From a virus, in IMG/VR virus record IMGVR_UViG_3300032053_005343, positions 62,001 to 126,000 of that record: 64,000 nt of DNA. One strand, given 5' to 3'. Each line of letters starts with the position of its first letter. Position 1 is the stretch's first letter. This document shows positions 57,219 through 64,000 of this stretch, one piece after another. The notes beneath the pieces are model-generated. The model worked only from the letters and a program-made list of their open reading frames with translations. It did no database searches and was not told the origin of the DNA. A program made the position numbers and the translations under genes.

Positions 57219-58334
57219 TTAAATATCTTCTTCAACACGAACTCCGACAGGGAATCGTGGTAATCCATCAGAGGTTAGATTTTGAAATTTGACAGTTATT
57301 TGTTTTCCAATAACTATTTCTGGATTAATTAGATATTTTTTAAGATTTCCCAAAGACCCTTCCATTTTGCAGGAAAATTCATTACCCGTTTTCGTCCTAC
57401 ATATAAAAATTGCACAATCTACCATTCTCCCTTTCCCATTTTTTACACCTATGATTTCGAATTCATCGTCGGAGAATAATTTTATTTTTTGTAAATCATA
57501 AGACCTACCGTGTTTATACAAACTTTGAGCATTGCGTACCATACTTCCTTCCCACCCCCCGGCCAAATCTTTTTCAAATAAATCCATCAATTCTTCGACA
57601 TTGTTGACTTTCCGAGTTTCAACTTTTACAACCTTACTTCCGGCAAATTTTATTTTTTGAATTTTTTCTGTTCTTTCTTCAAAAGTCAAAGAATCATCTA
57701 TTAAATCATAAACATGATACTGGACCACTTCATATCCAGGTTTTGGGTTCTGTGATCTTATGAAGGATGTTATTTCTTCAAAATTATTTTTATAGGCGTG
57801 ATTATAAAGCTCCCCATCAAGAACAATACTTTCATTTGGAAATGTTGCTTCCATTACTTTGATAATATGGGGAACACTAGTTATTGGTTTGCGGGTGCGA
57901 GACCACAAAGTACACTTCCCATTATTTACAACACAGGCACAGCGATGACCGTCGAGCTTACTTTGAGAGTAACAAGGATAAATAATTTTTGATTCGTGAT
58001 CCTTGAACCGATGGGCAAGCATCACCTCCGCGCCCCCAGTTATAAACTCCTTATCCACCTTTCCTTGTCTCGCTTCCGCCTCTGTTTGACAGTATCCTGA
58101 TTTTAATTTTTTCTCCCATTGGGATTGTGCTTCAGACAAAGCTTGTTCTTCTGGGGAAGTTTCATTGACCTTTCCGATGTTTTTCCCTGCATTTATTTCA
58201 TCTTTTGTTTCCTGGATTTTGCCATTTATTTTACCATATTTTTTAATAATTATATTATCTTTTACAGATATATTCCATTGTTGGATTGAACCATCATTGT
58301 TTTTTGAATAAAGTGTGGGAAAATTTTTAATCAT
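57219..58334 (-). CDS. ATP-dependent DNA ligase with N-terminal WGR domain
   Basis: 371 residues from the ATG at 58334, preceded by CAGGAG; an upstream ATG in the same frame is less likely. Residues 1-55 are a WGR-like domain (QQWNISVKDNIIIKKYGKIN). The adenylation site is SKLDGHRCAC (Lys126), followed by VLDGELYNH, WEGSMVRNAQSLY and DLQKIKLFSDDEF (later ligase motifs), then a reduced OB domain. Seals nicks during replication or recombination. WGR-ligase fusions occur in phages and a few bacteria. Confidence 0.85.
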   Translation of the reverse strand: MIKNFPTLYSKNNDGSIQQWNISVKDNIIIKKYGKINGKIQETKDEINAGKNIGKVNETSPEEQALSEAQSQWEKKLKSGYCQTEAEARQGKVDKEFITGGAEVMLAHRFKDHESKIIYPCYSQSKLDGHRCACVVNNGKCTLWSRTRKPITSVPHIIKVMEATFPNESIVLDGELYNHAYKNNFEEITSFIRSQNPKPGYEVVQYHVYDLIDDSLTFEERTEKIQKIKFAGSKVVKVETRKVNNVEELMDLFEKDLAGGWEGSMVRNAQSLYKHGRSYDLQKIKLFSDDEFEIIGVKNGKGRMVDCAIFICRTKTGNEFSCKMEGSLGNLKKYLINPEIVIGKQITVKFQNLTSDGLPRFPVGVRVEEDI

Positions 58335-58357
58335 TATTTTATTCTCCTGTCCTAATT

Positions 58358-58549
58358 TCATTTAAATGTCCTTCCTACTGATGGGTGAATCATTATATCT
58401 GATTCTATCATAGCGCGAAGTCTTGCTTCGTAATTTTCAATTGCTAATTTGCTAACTCTAGTAATTTGTTTTTCAAATCCTGGTCTAAGTGCCGCTATTT
58501 TTGCCAATATAAATTTCTTAGTGGCAGATTGATTTAATATGCTGTTCAT
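58358..58549 (-). CDS. Hypothetical small protein
   Basis: 63 residues, helical and basic (LAKIAALRPGFEKQITRVSK). Abuts the DUF2997 gene (one-base overlap). No family recognised. Confidence 0.5.
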   Translation of the reverse strand: MNSILNQSATKKFILAKIAALRPGFEKQITRVSKLAIENYEARLRAMIESDIMIHPSVGRTFK

Positions 58550-58740
58550 TAATTTCTCTCTTTCTGCTTAGTGCTGGTTTTCATATTGTATTCTTTTTTC
58601 TTCGTGGAGGATATTGTTTTACCTATCGAATCCGCTATCTCTTTTATGAAATGATCGCATTCAGGTCCGACGAAATTATTTCCTTCTATTGACACATCTC
58701 CTGTTTTGGTTATATCTACTATAATTTTTTTATTATTCAT
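58549..58740 (-). CDS. DUF2997-like protein
   Basis: 63 residues. IIVDITKTGDVSIEGNNFVG followed by PECDHFIKEIADSIG fits DUF2997: short beta hairpin with a conserved G-x-x-C helix start. DUF2997 proteins are often neighbours of DUF1257 (Ycf35), a member of which lies at 63257-63670. Function unknown. Confidence 0.6.
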   Translation of the reverse strand: MNNKKIIVDITKTGDVSIEGNNFVGPECDHFIKEIADSIGKTISSTKKKEYNMKTSTKQKERN

Positions 58741-58990
58741 TATAATATTTACCCCCGCATTGAAAATTTTCTATCTCCCATTCGACGCACTTATCTCTAA
58801 TCTTATTTTGATAGACAATTTCATTTGTTTGTGCGTTTATAATTTCCCAATATTGTTTTTCTTGATTAAACAAAATATGAGATGCTCTACGGATATTTGT
58901 TACTAAACCTAGATCATATAAATCTATAAAATCATTATAAATCGTTGATATATTGCCTTTTTCATTTATTTCCATAATAGGTATTTGCAT
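58733..58990 (-). CDS. Hypothetical protein
   Basis: 85 residues from the ATG at 58990 with AAAGGAA upstream. NISTIYNDFIDLYDLGLVTN, ASHILFNQEKQYWEI, IENFQCGGKYYNE. Small and unclassified. Overlaps the DUF2997-like gene by 8 bases. Confidence 0.5.
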   Translation of the reverse strand: MQIPIMEINEKGNISTIYNDFIDLYDLGLVTNIRRASHILFNQEKQYWEIINAQTNEIVYQNKIRDKCVEWEIENFQCGGKYYNE

Positions 58991-58992
58991 TA

Positions 58993-59232
58993 TTATTTTC
59001 CTTTCGTCAAATCGTTGAGGCAACATCTCAATTCGTGGGAATCTAGATCTTTTGCATCTCTCCCATTTATTTTTACATTAACGATATCGTTTGCACCATT
59101 TAATTCTACATATACTCTTCTGTCGCTTATTGTAGAACAGGGCCATTGCGCATTAGGTCTGCGACTCCATTTAAACGTGTCGTTTTGGGACAACCACACC
59201 CTCGTTGTGTTTCCTATTTTTTTAATTTTCAT
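58993..59232 (-). CDS. Hypothetical protein
   Basis: 79 residues: TTRVWLSQNDTFKWSRRPNA, VYVELNGANDIVNVKINGRD. Likely a small beta-rich domain. No family recognised. Its start is ATGAAA within the BRCT gene's 3' end. Confidence 0.48.
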   Translation of the reverse strand: MKIKKIGNTTRVWLSQNDTFKWSRRPNAQWPCSTISDRRVYVELNGANDIVNVKINGRDAKDLDSHELRCCLNDLTKGK

Positions 59233-59552
59233 AGAATTATTTTCCTCAATAGTTTTTTGGTTTGTTCTGCAATAATTTTTTGCTCAAACTCGGCTTTATG
59301 CTCAGTACATGTATTGTTTTTTATATTACACATTACAAAAAATGTTTGTGGGCCAATCAAATCTATGCCATTTTCACGAGCCTTTTTTGCCTTAGTTGAT
59401 TGGCTATTCATATCCATTATAACTAGTATAGTTGTTTTATTAGTTATAGACTTTGTGACCGATGCTCCAGCCTTGATAGCTATGTCTGTCATTTGATTAC
59501 GAGATATTGGACCTTTCCCGGTGAAACAGAATACTATATCTTTATTTAACAT
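59229..59552 (-). CDS. Stand-alone BRCT-domain protein
   Basis: 107 residues. DIVFCFTGKGPISRNQMTDI, AGASVTKSITNKTTILVIMD, TKAKKARENGIDLIGPQTFF are a complete BRCT domain most like the C-terminal one of NAD-dependent DNA ligase. Binding of DNA ends or of the nearby ligase could be its role. The C-terminal 25 residues are helical. Confidence 0.83.
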   Translation of the reverse strand: MLNKDIVFCFTGKGPISRNQMTDIAIKAGASVTKSITNKTTILVIMDMNSQSTKAKKARENGIDLIGPQTFFVMCNIKNNTCTEHKAEFEQKIIAEQTKKLLRKIIL

Positions 59553-59561
59553 ATTTAGCCT

Positions 59562-61628
59562 CTATATCAGAATAAATTCACACCCCCTCTGAAAATCTTG
59601 AATGTTATCAAAACCGGCATAACTTATCGCGCTTCTTAATGCCCCCGCATACCTATTTAAAAGTGATTCTACTGGTTCTCCTATGTCAAGATGAATTAAT
59701 TTGCCCTCTGCCGAAGTTCCTGGTTTTAAACCACCCTTCCATTTATTCTGGACATATTCACTATTGCCACACCACGTATATTTATTGTTTCTTCTTACAC
59801 ATAATATTCCATTAGGAACCTCTGCGCAATACACTTTGCCACTATAATCTATAAAACTATAGTGTTTTGGGAGGATGGTGGGGTTATGCCAATATTTACC
59901 TACATAAACAGAAAATGAATCATATTTTCTAACGAAACTTTTCCCATTAATTTCTCCTAAAGATCCCTTTGGATGATTCAAGTGAATTGTTGGAGTTAAT
60001 CCACATTTTATACATATCTCTGATATATCGTCTATAAATTTAGTGGAAGAACTAGTTATAGAATTTCTGTTTTTACAACCGTCACCGAGAAATATTGAAT
60101 TTATTAAAATCTCTAATAATTTAGTCGGTAGATTTTTAATTTTTTTCGGAATAAATTTTTCATGAGCCTTCCCAAATTTCATCAAATAACTGCAAAGGGG
60201 CATGTTTTGTATTGTAAGTTCATAATTTTTATTCCTTTTTCTTACAAAGGAACCAATATTATATTTTCTTAATAAGGTTACATAATGATTTATCAATTTT
60301 TTATTATTATTTGAAATACTTATGGAATACACAAAATGATTAGGATTATAACTGATATGTTTTTTTGATTTTGATATTCTTTTATTTGCCCACCCTTCTG
60401 CTAACCAGAATCCAAAAAAATCAATCCATTCTTCTGTCAGAAAATTTGTTCCTATTTTCTTATATTTATTTTTATATCCAGAGACAACATCGGGTATCTT
60501 AAAAAATTTGGAATATTCTCCCTTCCATCCGCATATTTTTTGATACTTAAAATTTTCCTTACAACACCGTTCCGCCTTAACGAATTTAAATTTTTCTTTA
60601 TATCCATCCTTAATTCTTGCTCGTTTAGCAACATACATTCTGTGATTTGGTGTTACTAATAAATCAATAGCTTTATGATTTATATTTATCATTTCCCCGT
60701 TATAATTATAATTAAAAATATTTGTTGGTTTTTGAAATTCCATTAATTTTGTTTCTGTATTTAAAGTTGCTAAATCGTCAGATAATTTTATTTCTGAAAA
60801 ATTTTTCCATCCATTGATGGTTAATATTTCTGTGTCGTCGCTATAACATGACATGCCCGCCAGAATTTTCTTCTTTATCCCATCAATTTCTATCGTTTCT
60901 GAAGCACTCTCTGGGCATCTGGCGAATATACTACCAGCCATAGCACAACTAGCTCCTGCCCCGATAGCTTTGGTGAAATCGGCGGGGCAACGAATGTTCC
61001 CGTCACTAATGATTGGCATACCATATTTTTGTGAGATTTCTTTTAAATCATAGATAGCAGAAAATTGATTTTTTGTACAACCAACTACTGTCGCCGTCGA
61101 ACAGGAATTACCACCACCTATGCCGATTTTTATTGCATCTACATAATCATTGAACATCCCTATCATATCAGGATTAATAGTATTTCCGGCGACAACTTTT
61201 ATTGTTGGATAGAATTTTTTTATATGTTGGCACATTTGTAATGCATATTTATTAAAACCATGAGCTACATCGACGAAAATAATGTTAGATCCAGCTTTTA
61301 TTAATTTTTCAACCAATATATAATCTGAATCTTTTATTCCAATGGAAACCGCAACAGAGGGAATTTCCTTTGTTATTTTTTTTGTTTCCGATATATAATC
61401 ATCTGTATTTGGAAAAGCTCTGTGTAAAACCCCCATAGCCCCAAGCCTATAAAGCCCTATCGAGAATTCCGCATTCGTGACTGTTGACATATTCGCTGCC
61501 AAAAGGGGAAGTGGACGGATTACTCCGCGAATTATCTCGCTTTTTATTTTTGTGTCAAGCCGACTTTTGCAAATATTCTCTTTTTGATAAATTGCTATGT
61601 CAGAAAATTTATATGATTTTTTAAACAT
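59562..61628 (-). CDS. guaC: GMP reductase with intein
   Basis: 688 residues including a 362-residue intein (residues 261-622), leaving 326 for the enzyme. Extein motifs: PLLAANMSTVTNAEFSIGLY, AGSNIIFVDVAHG, IKIGIGGGNSCSTATVVGCT (loop with the active-site Cys), GMPIISDGNIRCPADFTKAI and the AGMS-SEYV junction in the substrate-binding loop. Belongs to the IMPDH/GMP reductase fold; no CBS domain and the length favour GMP reductase. A purine salvage enzyme that would return GMP toward IMP. A fragment of a second copy lies upstream (62254). Confidence 0.85.
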   Translation of the reverse strand: MFKKSYKFSDIAIYQKENICKSRLDTKIKSEIIRGVIRPLPLLAANMSTVTNAEFSIGLYRLGAMGVLHRAFPNTDDYISETKKITKEIPSVAVSIGIKDSDYILVEKLIKAGSNIIFVDVAHGFNKYALQMCQHIKKFYPTIKVVAGNTINPDMIGMFNDYVDAIKIGIGGGNSCSTATVVGCTKNQFSAIYDLKEISQKYGMPIISDGNIRCPADFTKAIGAGASCAMAGSIFARCPESASETIEIDGIKKKILAGMSCYSDDTEILTINGWKNFSEIKLSDDLATLNTETKLMEFQKPTNIFNYNYNGEMININHKAIDLLVTPNHRMYVAKRARIKDGYKEKFKFVKAERCCKENFKYQKICGWKGEYSKFFKIPDVVSGYKNKYKKIGTNFLTEEWIDFFGFWLAEGWANKRISKSKKHISYNPNHFVYSISISNNNKKLINHYVTLLRKYNIGSFVRKRNKNYELTIQNMPLCSYLMKFGKAHEKFIPKKIKNLPTKLLEILINSIFLGDGCKNRNSITSSSTKFIDDISEICIKCGLTPTIHLNHPKGSLGEINGKSFVRKYDSFSVYVGKYWHNPTILPKHYSFIDYSGKVYCAEVPNGILCVRRNNKYTWCGNSEYVQNKWKGGLKPGTSAEGKLIHLDIGEPVESLLNRYAGALRSAISYAGFDNIQDFQRGCEFILI
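59763..60848 (-). mobile_element. Intein with LAGLIDADG-like homing domain in guaC
   Basis: 362 residues from Cys261 (block A CYSDDTEILTINGWKNFSEI) to Asn622, followed by Ser623. Block B LLVTPNHRMYV has the splicing His; blocks F and G are VYCAEVPNGILCVRRNNKYT and WCGN. The homing domain has FFGFWLAEGWANK and SIFLGDGCKNR, weakly LAGLIDADG. It interrupts the AGMSSEYV loop of the active site. The C-terminal GN-S lacks the usual penultimate His, which is known from some inteins. Confidence 0.85.
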
Positions 61629-62254
61629 TATTTTATTTTTCTCCTGATGGGTTCGTTTAATGCTCTATCAATATTCCAACCCCTCCTTATTCTTGTCCGA
61701 AGTGTATCGTAAGGAAGATTATATTCTTCGGCCCAGGCTGCAATACATTGTGTTTTACCTTTATATGTTAACATATGGCTATCTCTTCTGTTGTAATTAT
61801 TTTCTTTATTGGTGCTCCATCGACAATTCTTTTTATGATATCCTTTATTGTTATCAATTCTATCTATCTGATGCTTCTTGCTTGGCGGTAGTCCCATGTC
61901 ATTAAGAAAATTAATAAATCCGTTATTTTTAGGCAACCACCTTTTGCAAACCGTAATGCCTCTATTTCCGTAATCTTTATATCTTGGATTTTTGGGGTTG
62001 GTACACCTTTGAATCATAGATTTCCATATTTTATCAATATGAGAATTGCTAAGCCCATGTTTGGTCATTATATCTTTGTGCAGGCATCCGCAACTTTTTG
62101 AATCTCCTGTTCTTAAACTATATCCGTCTATATTTTTTATGATTCCGCAACTACATTCACATTTCCATCTAGATTTCTTTTTGTTGGTGTTTATTTGTTT
62201 AAGAATTGTCCATCTTCCAAATTTTAATCCCGTTAAATCAATAAATTTGCCCAT
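61628..62254 (-). CDS. Zinc-ribbon/DRIDN-type HNH-like homing endonuclease inside guaC locus
   Basis: 208 residues: GLKFGRWTILKQI, CECSCGI, KSCGCL, WKSMIQRCTN, GFINFLNDMG, IDRIDNNKGYHKKNCRWST and NYNRRDS, HTH with GWNIDRALNEPIRRK. Its start (TAATG) overlaps the stop of the guaC fragment and its last codons contain AGGAGA, which serves as the ribosome-binding site of the guaC ATG. Confidence 0.84.
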   Translation of the reverse strand: MGKFIDLTGLKFGRWTILKQINTNKKKSRWKCECSCGIIKNIDGYSLRTGDSKSCGCLHKDIMTKHGLSNSHIDKIWKSMIQRCTNPKNPRYKDYGNRGITVCKRWLPKNNGFINFLNDMGLPPSKKHQIDRIDNNKGYHKKNCRWSTNKENNYNRRDSHMLTYKGKTQCIAAWAEEYNLPYDTLRTRIRRGWNIDRALNEPIRRKIK

Positions 62255-62370
62255 TACCTATATTCCCTTATTTCCCCTCTATTTTTTGCGTCTAGCCTAC
62301 TATTACAAATATTTTCTTTTTGGCAAATTGCTACGTCCTTAAAATTATATGATCGGACTAAATCGCTCAT
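62254..62370 (-). pseudogene. Truncated duplicate of the guaC 5' end (38 codons)
   Basis: 38 codons with AAGGAA before the ATG. The middle, SYNFKDVAICQKENICNSRL, matches the start of guaC (SYKFSDIAIYQKENICKSRL), and the aligned DNA is about 80 percent identical by eye. After DAKNRG it diverges and ends in a stop overlapping the next ATG. A diverged, partial second copy, left by or before the endonuclease insertion. Confidence 0.72.
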
Positions 62371-62375
62371 TTATT

Positions 62376-63047
62376 TTATTCCTTGATATGTTTCCATGTT
62401 ATTTTATGTGTCAATAACCAAATTGTTTTATAGCTGGCTCCATATTTTATAACTAATTCCTTATAAGACAATCCTTTTTTATGATCTCTTATAATGTCTA
62501 TCGCTGTTTTTTCGTTTATTGTAGCTGCTCCGTGCTTACTTCCTGGTTGACTTGATTGTGGTTTCGGGATACCAATCTGTGCTTTTCTAATTTTTTCCTT
62601 AACTAAACTGGGTCGGTGTCGTCCCTTTAAAGCAATACTTAATTTTAATTTATGTTCTTTGGTGAGCCTTGTTCCTTTTTTAGAATTGCTTATTTTTTCT
62701 TTTGTTGCTCTTGTATGATTCCGGCCCAACATTGGAGTAATAGTATTTTTAGAAATATTGAATCCAATATTTGAATTATAACATTTTGTTTGGTCTAACC
62801 ACAATTGTTCTTTTATTGATAATTTTTTTATATCATAAACAATTTCAATTATTTCAAATTTAAAATTTTCTTTTCCATATTTATTCCATGAGTTTTGTAA
62901 ATAGGTATTGATATGATTTCCGTTTTTTAATCTAGATAAATGAAACTCGAACCGTCTTTTAAGATTAATAGCACTTCCTATATAAAATTTTCCTGTTGAT
63001 GAACAGGTTATTCTATAAATACCAGAGATATAACCTTTAATAAACAT
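62376..63047 (-). CDS. GIY-YIG homing endonuclease
   Basis: 223 residues: SGIYRITCSSTGKFYIGSA, RRFEFHLSRLKNGNH, YGKENFKFEIIE; NUMOD3-like repeats (GRNHTRATKEKISNSKKGTR, LTKEHKLKLSIALKGR) and an HTH (SYKELVIKYGASYKTIWLL). Same type as 30547 and 53115. Immediately upstream of the guaC fragment, so three mobile genes converge on the guaC locus. Confidence 0.87.
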   Translation of the reverse strand: MFIKGYISGIYRITCSSTGKFYIGSAINLKRRFEFHLSRLKNGNHINTYLQNSWNKYGKENFKFEIIEIVYDIKKLSIKEQLWLDQTKCYNSNIGFNISKNTITPMLGRNHTRATKEKISNSKKGTRLTKEHKLKLSIALKGRHRPSLVKEKIRKAQIGIPKPQSSQPGSKHGAATINEKTAIDIIRDHKKGLSYKELVIKYGASYKTIWLLTHKITWKHIKE

Positions 63048-63053
63048 AAAATT

Positions 63054-63245
63054 TTAACATACACTTCCTTTGCTTATATGACGACCATTTGTGATTTTAA
63101 ATTTTGGATTACAGACAAAATCTTCAATAGGTATTCCTTCGGGAATAAAATCTTCCGATAGTTCGCAAAACATAGTAAAAATTGTTTCCTTATCTCTTAT
63201 TAGTGTACAGTATCCCTCGCTGTTAAAATATAATATTTTTTGCAT
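63054..63245 (-). CDS. Hypothetical protein
   Basis: 63 residues: ILYFNSEGYCTLIRDKETIF, EGIPIEDFVCNPKFKI. Placed between the DUF1257 gene and a GIY-YIG gene. No family recognised. Confidence 0.48.
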   Translation of the reverse strand: MQKILYFNSEGYCTLIRDKETIFTMFCELSEDFIPEGIPIEDFVCNPKFKITNGRHISKGSVC

Positions 63246-63256
63246 TTCATTTTCCT

Positions 63257-63670
63257 TTATCTATATCCATGAATTGTTACCCTCTGTTTACCGTCTGGTA
63301 ATTTGGTTCTAGATACTTGTCTACCTTTCTTTTCTTGTTGAAGGCGAATTGCTTGGAAAGCGTAGTTTTGTTTCAACTTATTCGTCCAGTGTTCCGAATA
63401 TTTAGTTTTGTCAAATTCTGATATAATAGCCGTATAGGTATTATCTTCGTTTTTAATAAATCCCAGGTCGTTTGAAGACATTCCCACATTTTTACGACGA
63501 ATAATAATATTAGCTTTATCTTGTCTTAAATCTCCCCTATATCCGAAAAGATGTTGTGGTTCATCATAAATTTCTATTTGTTCCCTTTGCCACAAGCCAG
63601 TTTCCATCAAAGCAAAAATTAAAGCTTCTTGATTTTTCATAGCAGTTTCAATTTGACAATAAAGGGACAT
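63257..63670 (-). CDS. DUF1257 (Ycf35-like) protein
   Basis: 137 residues. YCQIETAMKNQEALIFALME, LFGYRGDLRQDKANIIIRRK, NDLGFIKNEDNTYTAII, LKQNYAFQAIRLQQEKKGRQ and DGKQRVTIHGY follow the DUF1257/Ycf35 consensus closely. Known in cyanobacteria, plastids, other bacteria and phages; function unknown. Partner domain DUF2997 is at 58549. The ATG follows an AGGAGA encoded in the last codons of the endonuclease upstream. Confidence 0.75.
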   Translation of the reverse strand: MSLYCQIETAMKNQEALIFALMETGLWQREQIEIYDEPQHLFGYRGDLRQDKANIIIRRKNVGMSSNDLGFIKNEDNTYTAIISEFDKTKYSEHWTNKLKQNYAFQAIRLQQEKKGRQVSRTKLPDGKQRVTIHGYR

Positions 63671-64000
63671 TATTTTTTTCTCCTATTATATTTTCTTATT
63701 GGTATTGTTAAAGCTTCTTCCATAGAATATCCGTATGTATCTATCCTTGTCATTATCGTATGATAATTTAGATTAAATTTTTTGCAATGATCTTTTAAAC
63801 ACAATCCATTAATGTTTATGTTAGTTTTCATGTTTCTATGTTGTTGTTTGTTTGTTGCCCATCTCCAGTTACCTGGAAAATACCCCTTGTTATTGTCTGT
63901 TCTATCAAGAGATTTTTTATATGGTGGATCGCCAACGTCTTTATAAAAATTTTCAAATCCGTTTTTCTTATTTGACCATCTTTTACAAACTGTAATTGGA
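63670..64000 (-). CDS. Zinc-ribbon/DRIDN-type HNH-like homing endonuclease (5' part beyond window)
   Basis: The last 110 codons of a family member whose start is outside the window. Visible: ITVCKRWSNKKNGFENFYKD, LDRTDNNKGYFPGNWRWAT and NKQQ, a shorter helix, then the HTH ending EEALTIPIRKYNRRKK. The stop (TAATG) overlaps the DUF1257 start. Confidence 0.8.
   Translation of the reverse strand, partial: PITVCKRWSNKKNGFENFYKDVGDPPYKKSLDRTDNNKGYFPGNWRWATNKQQHRNMKTNININGLCLKDHCKKFNLNYHTIMTRIDTYGYSMEEALTIPIRKYNRRKK

Noticed and set aside
60452-60634. 60-codon minus-strand frame inside the guaC intein
   Set aside because: Overlaps intein coding sequence in another frame without own signals.
1-64000. 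CRISPR array, tRNA or rRNA genes
   Set aside because: No spaced direct repeats of CRISPR type, and gaps between genes are too short for tRNA or rRNA, apart from a few under 300 bases that I read through without finding any.

Overview
The window looks like part of a large, AT-rich tailed-phage genome (or a phage-derived contig). Essentially every supported gene lies on the minus strand, so transcription runs from high to low coordinates. Genes are packed end to end with ATGA/TAATG stop-start overlaps, and there are almost no promoters, no rRNA or tRNA and no host housekeeping clusters. Gene content is phage-like: DnaE-type polymerase, DnaB helicase, DnaG-like primase, RecA/UvsX-like recombinase, class II ribonucleotide reductase, ThyX, dCMP deaminase, dNMP kinase, GMP reductase, ATP-dependent DNA ligase, RNA-repair enzymes, a ClpP-like protease, a sigma-like factor and Dam. 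No virion structural genes are recognisable.

Layout by position (reverse of transcription): 1-12.7 kb is a surface-sugar module: cupin, GDP-mannose 4,6-dehydratase, DegT aminotransferase, sulfotransferase, three paralogous GT-A glycosyltransferases, a GT12-like transferase, a cytidylyltransferase-methyltransferase fusion and a LicD-type transferase. 12.6-32.1 kb is the replication/recombination module: MazG-like, kinase, DnaE (ending just after its third catalytic Asp), two PD-(D/E)XK nucleases, dNMP kinase, primase, DnaB, a Vsr/DUF559-like nuclease, RecA-like and RNase H. 32.1-45.3 kb mixes small lipoproteins, a SLOG protein, another glycosyltransferase, an HTH-metallophosphatase, intein-bearing nrdJ, dCMP deaminase, an anchored trypsin-like protease, a sigma-like factor and ClpP, with the one convincing promoter at about 45.24 kb. 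45.3-53.1 kb holds ThyX, a DnaQ-like exonuclease, Dam and a BrxL-like AAA+ ATPase without the protease domain. 53.1-64 kb holds a Pnkp-like RNA repair set (kinase, phosphatase-ligase), DNA ligase, BRCT protein, GMP reductase with an intein, and the DUF2997/DUF1257 pair.

The dominant feature is invasion by homing endonucleases. I count 9 NUMOD4/HNH genes, 11 genes of a zinc-ribbon 'DRIDN' HNH-like family (one of them also carrying a GIY-YIG domain), 3 further GIY-YIG genes, 3 other HNH genes and 2 inteins. Together they occupy about 29 percent of the window by summed coordinates. They sit precisely between core genes, usually overlapping a neighbour's start or stop. Several are chimeric, truncated or decayed, and one acidic protein (33.9-34.9 kb) seems built from a decayed member. 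The guaC locus is the best snapshot: a 38-codon guaC-like fragment, an HNH gene and then a full guaC interrupted by an intein.

Start codons were reassigned where an alternative TTG/GTG gave a longer frame but a Shine-Dalgarno or stop-start overlap pointed to an internal ATG. All functional calls come from motif recognition by eye; no database search was possible.
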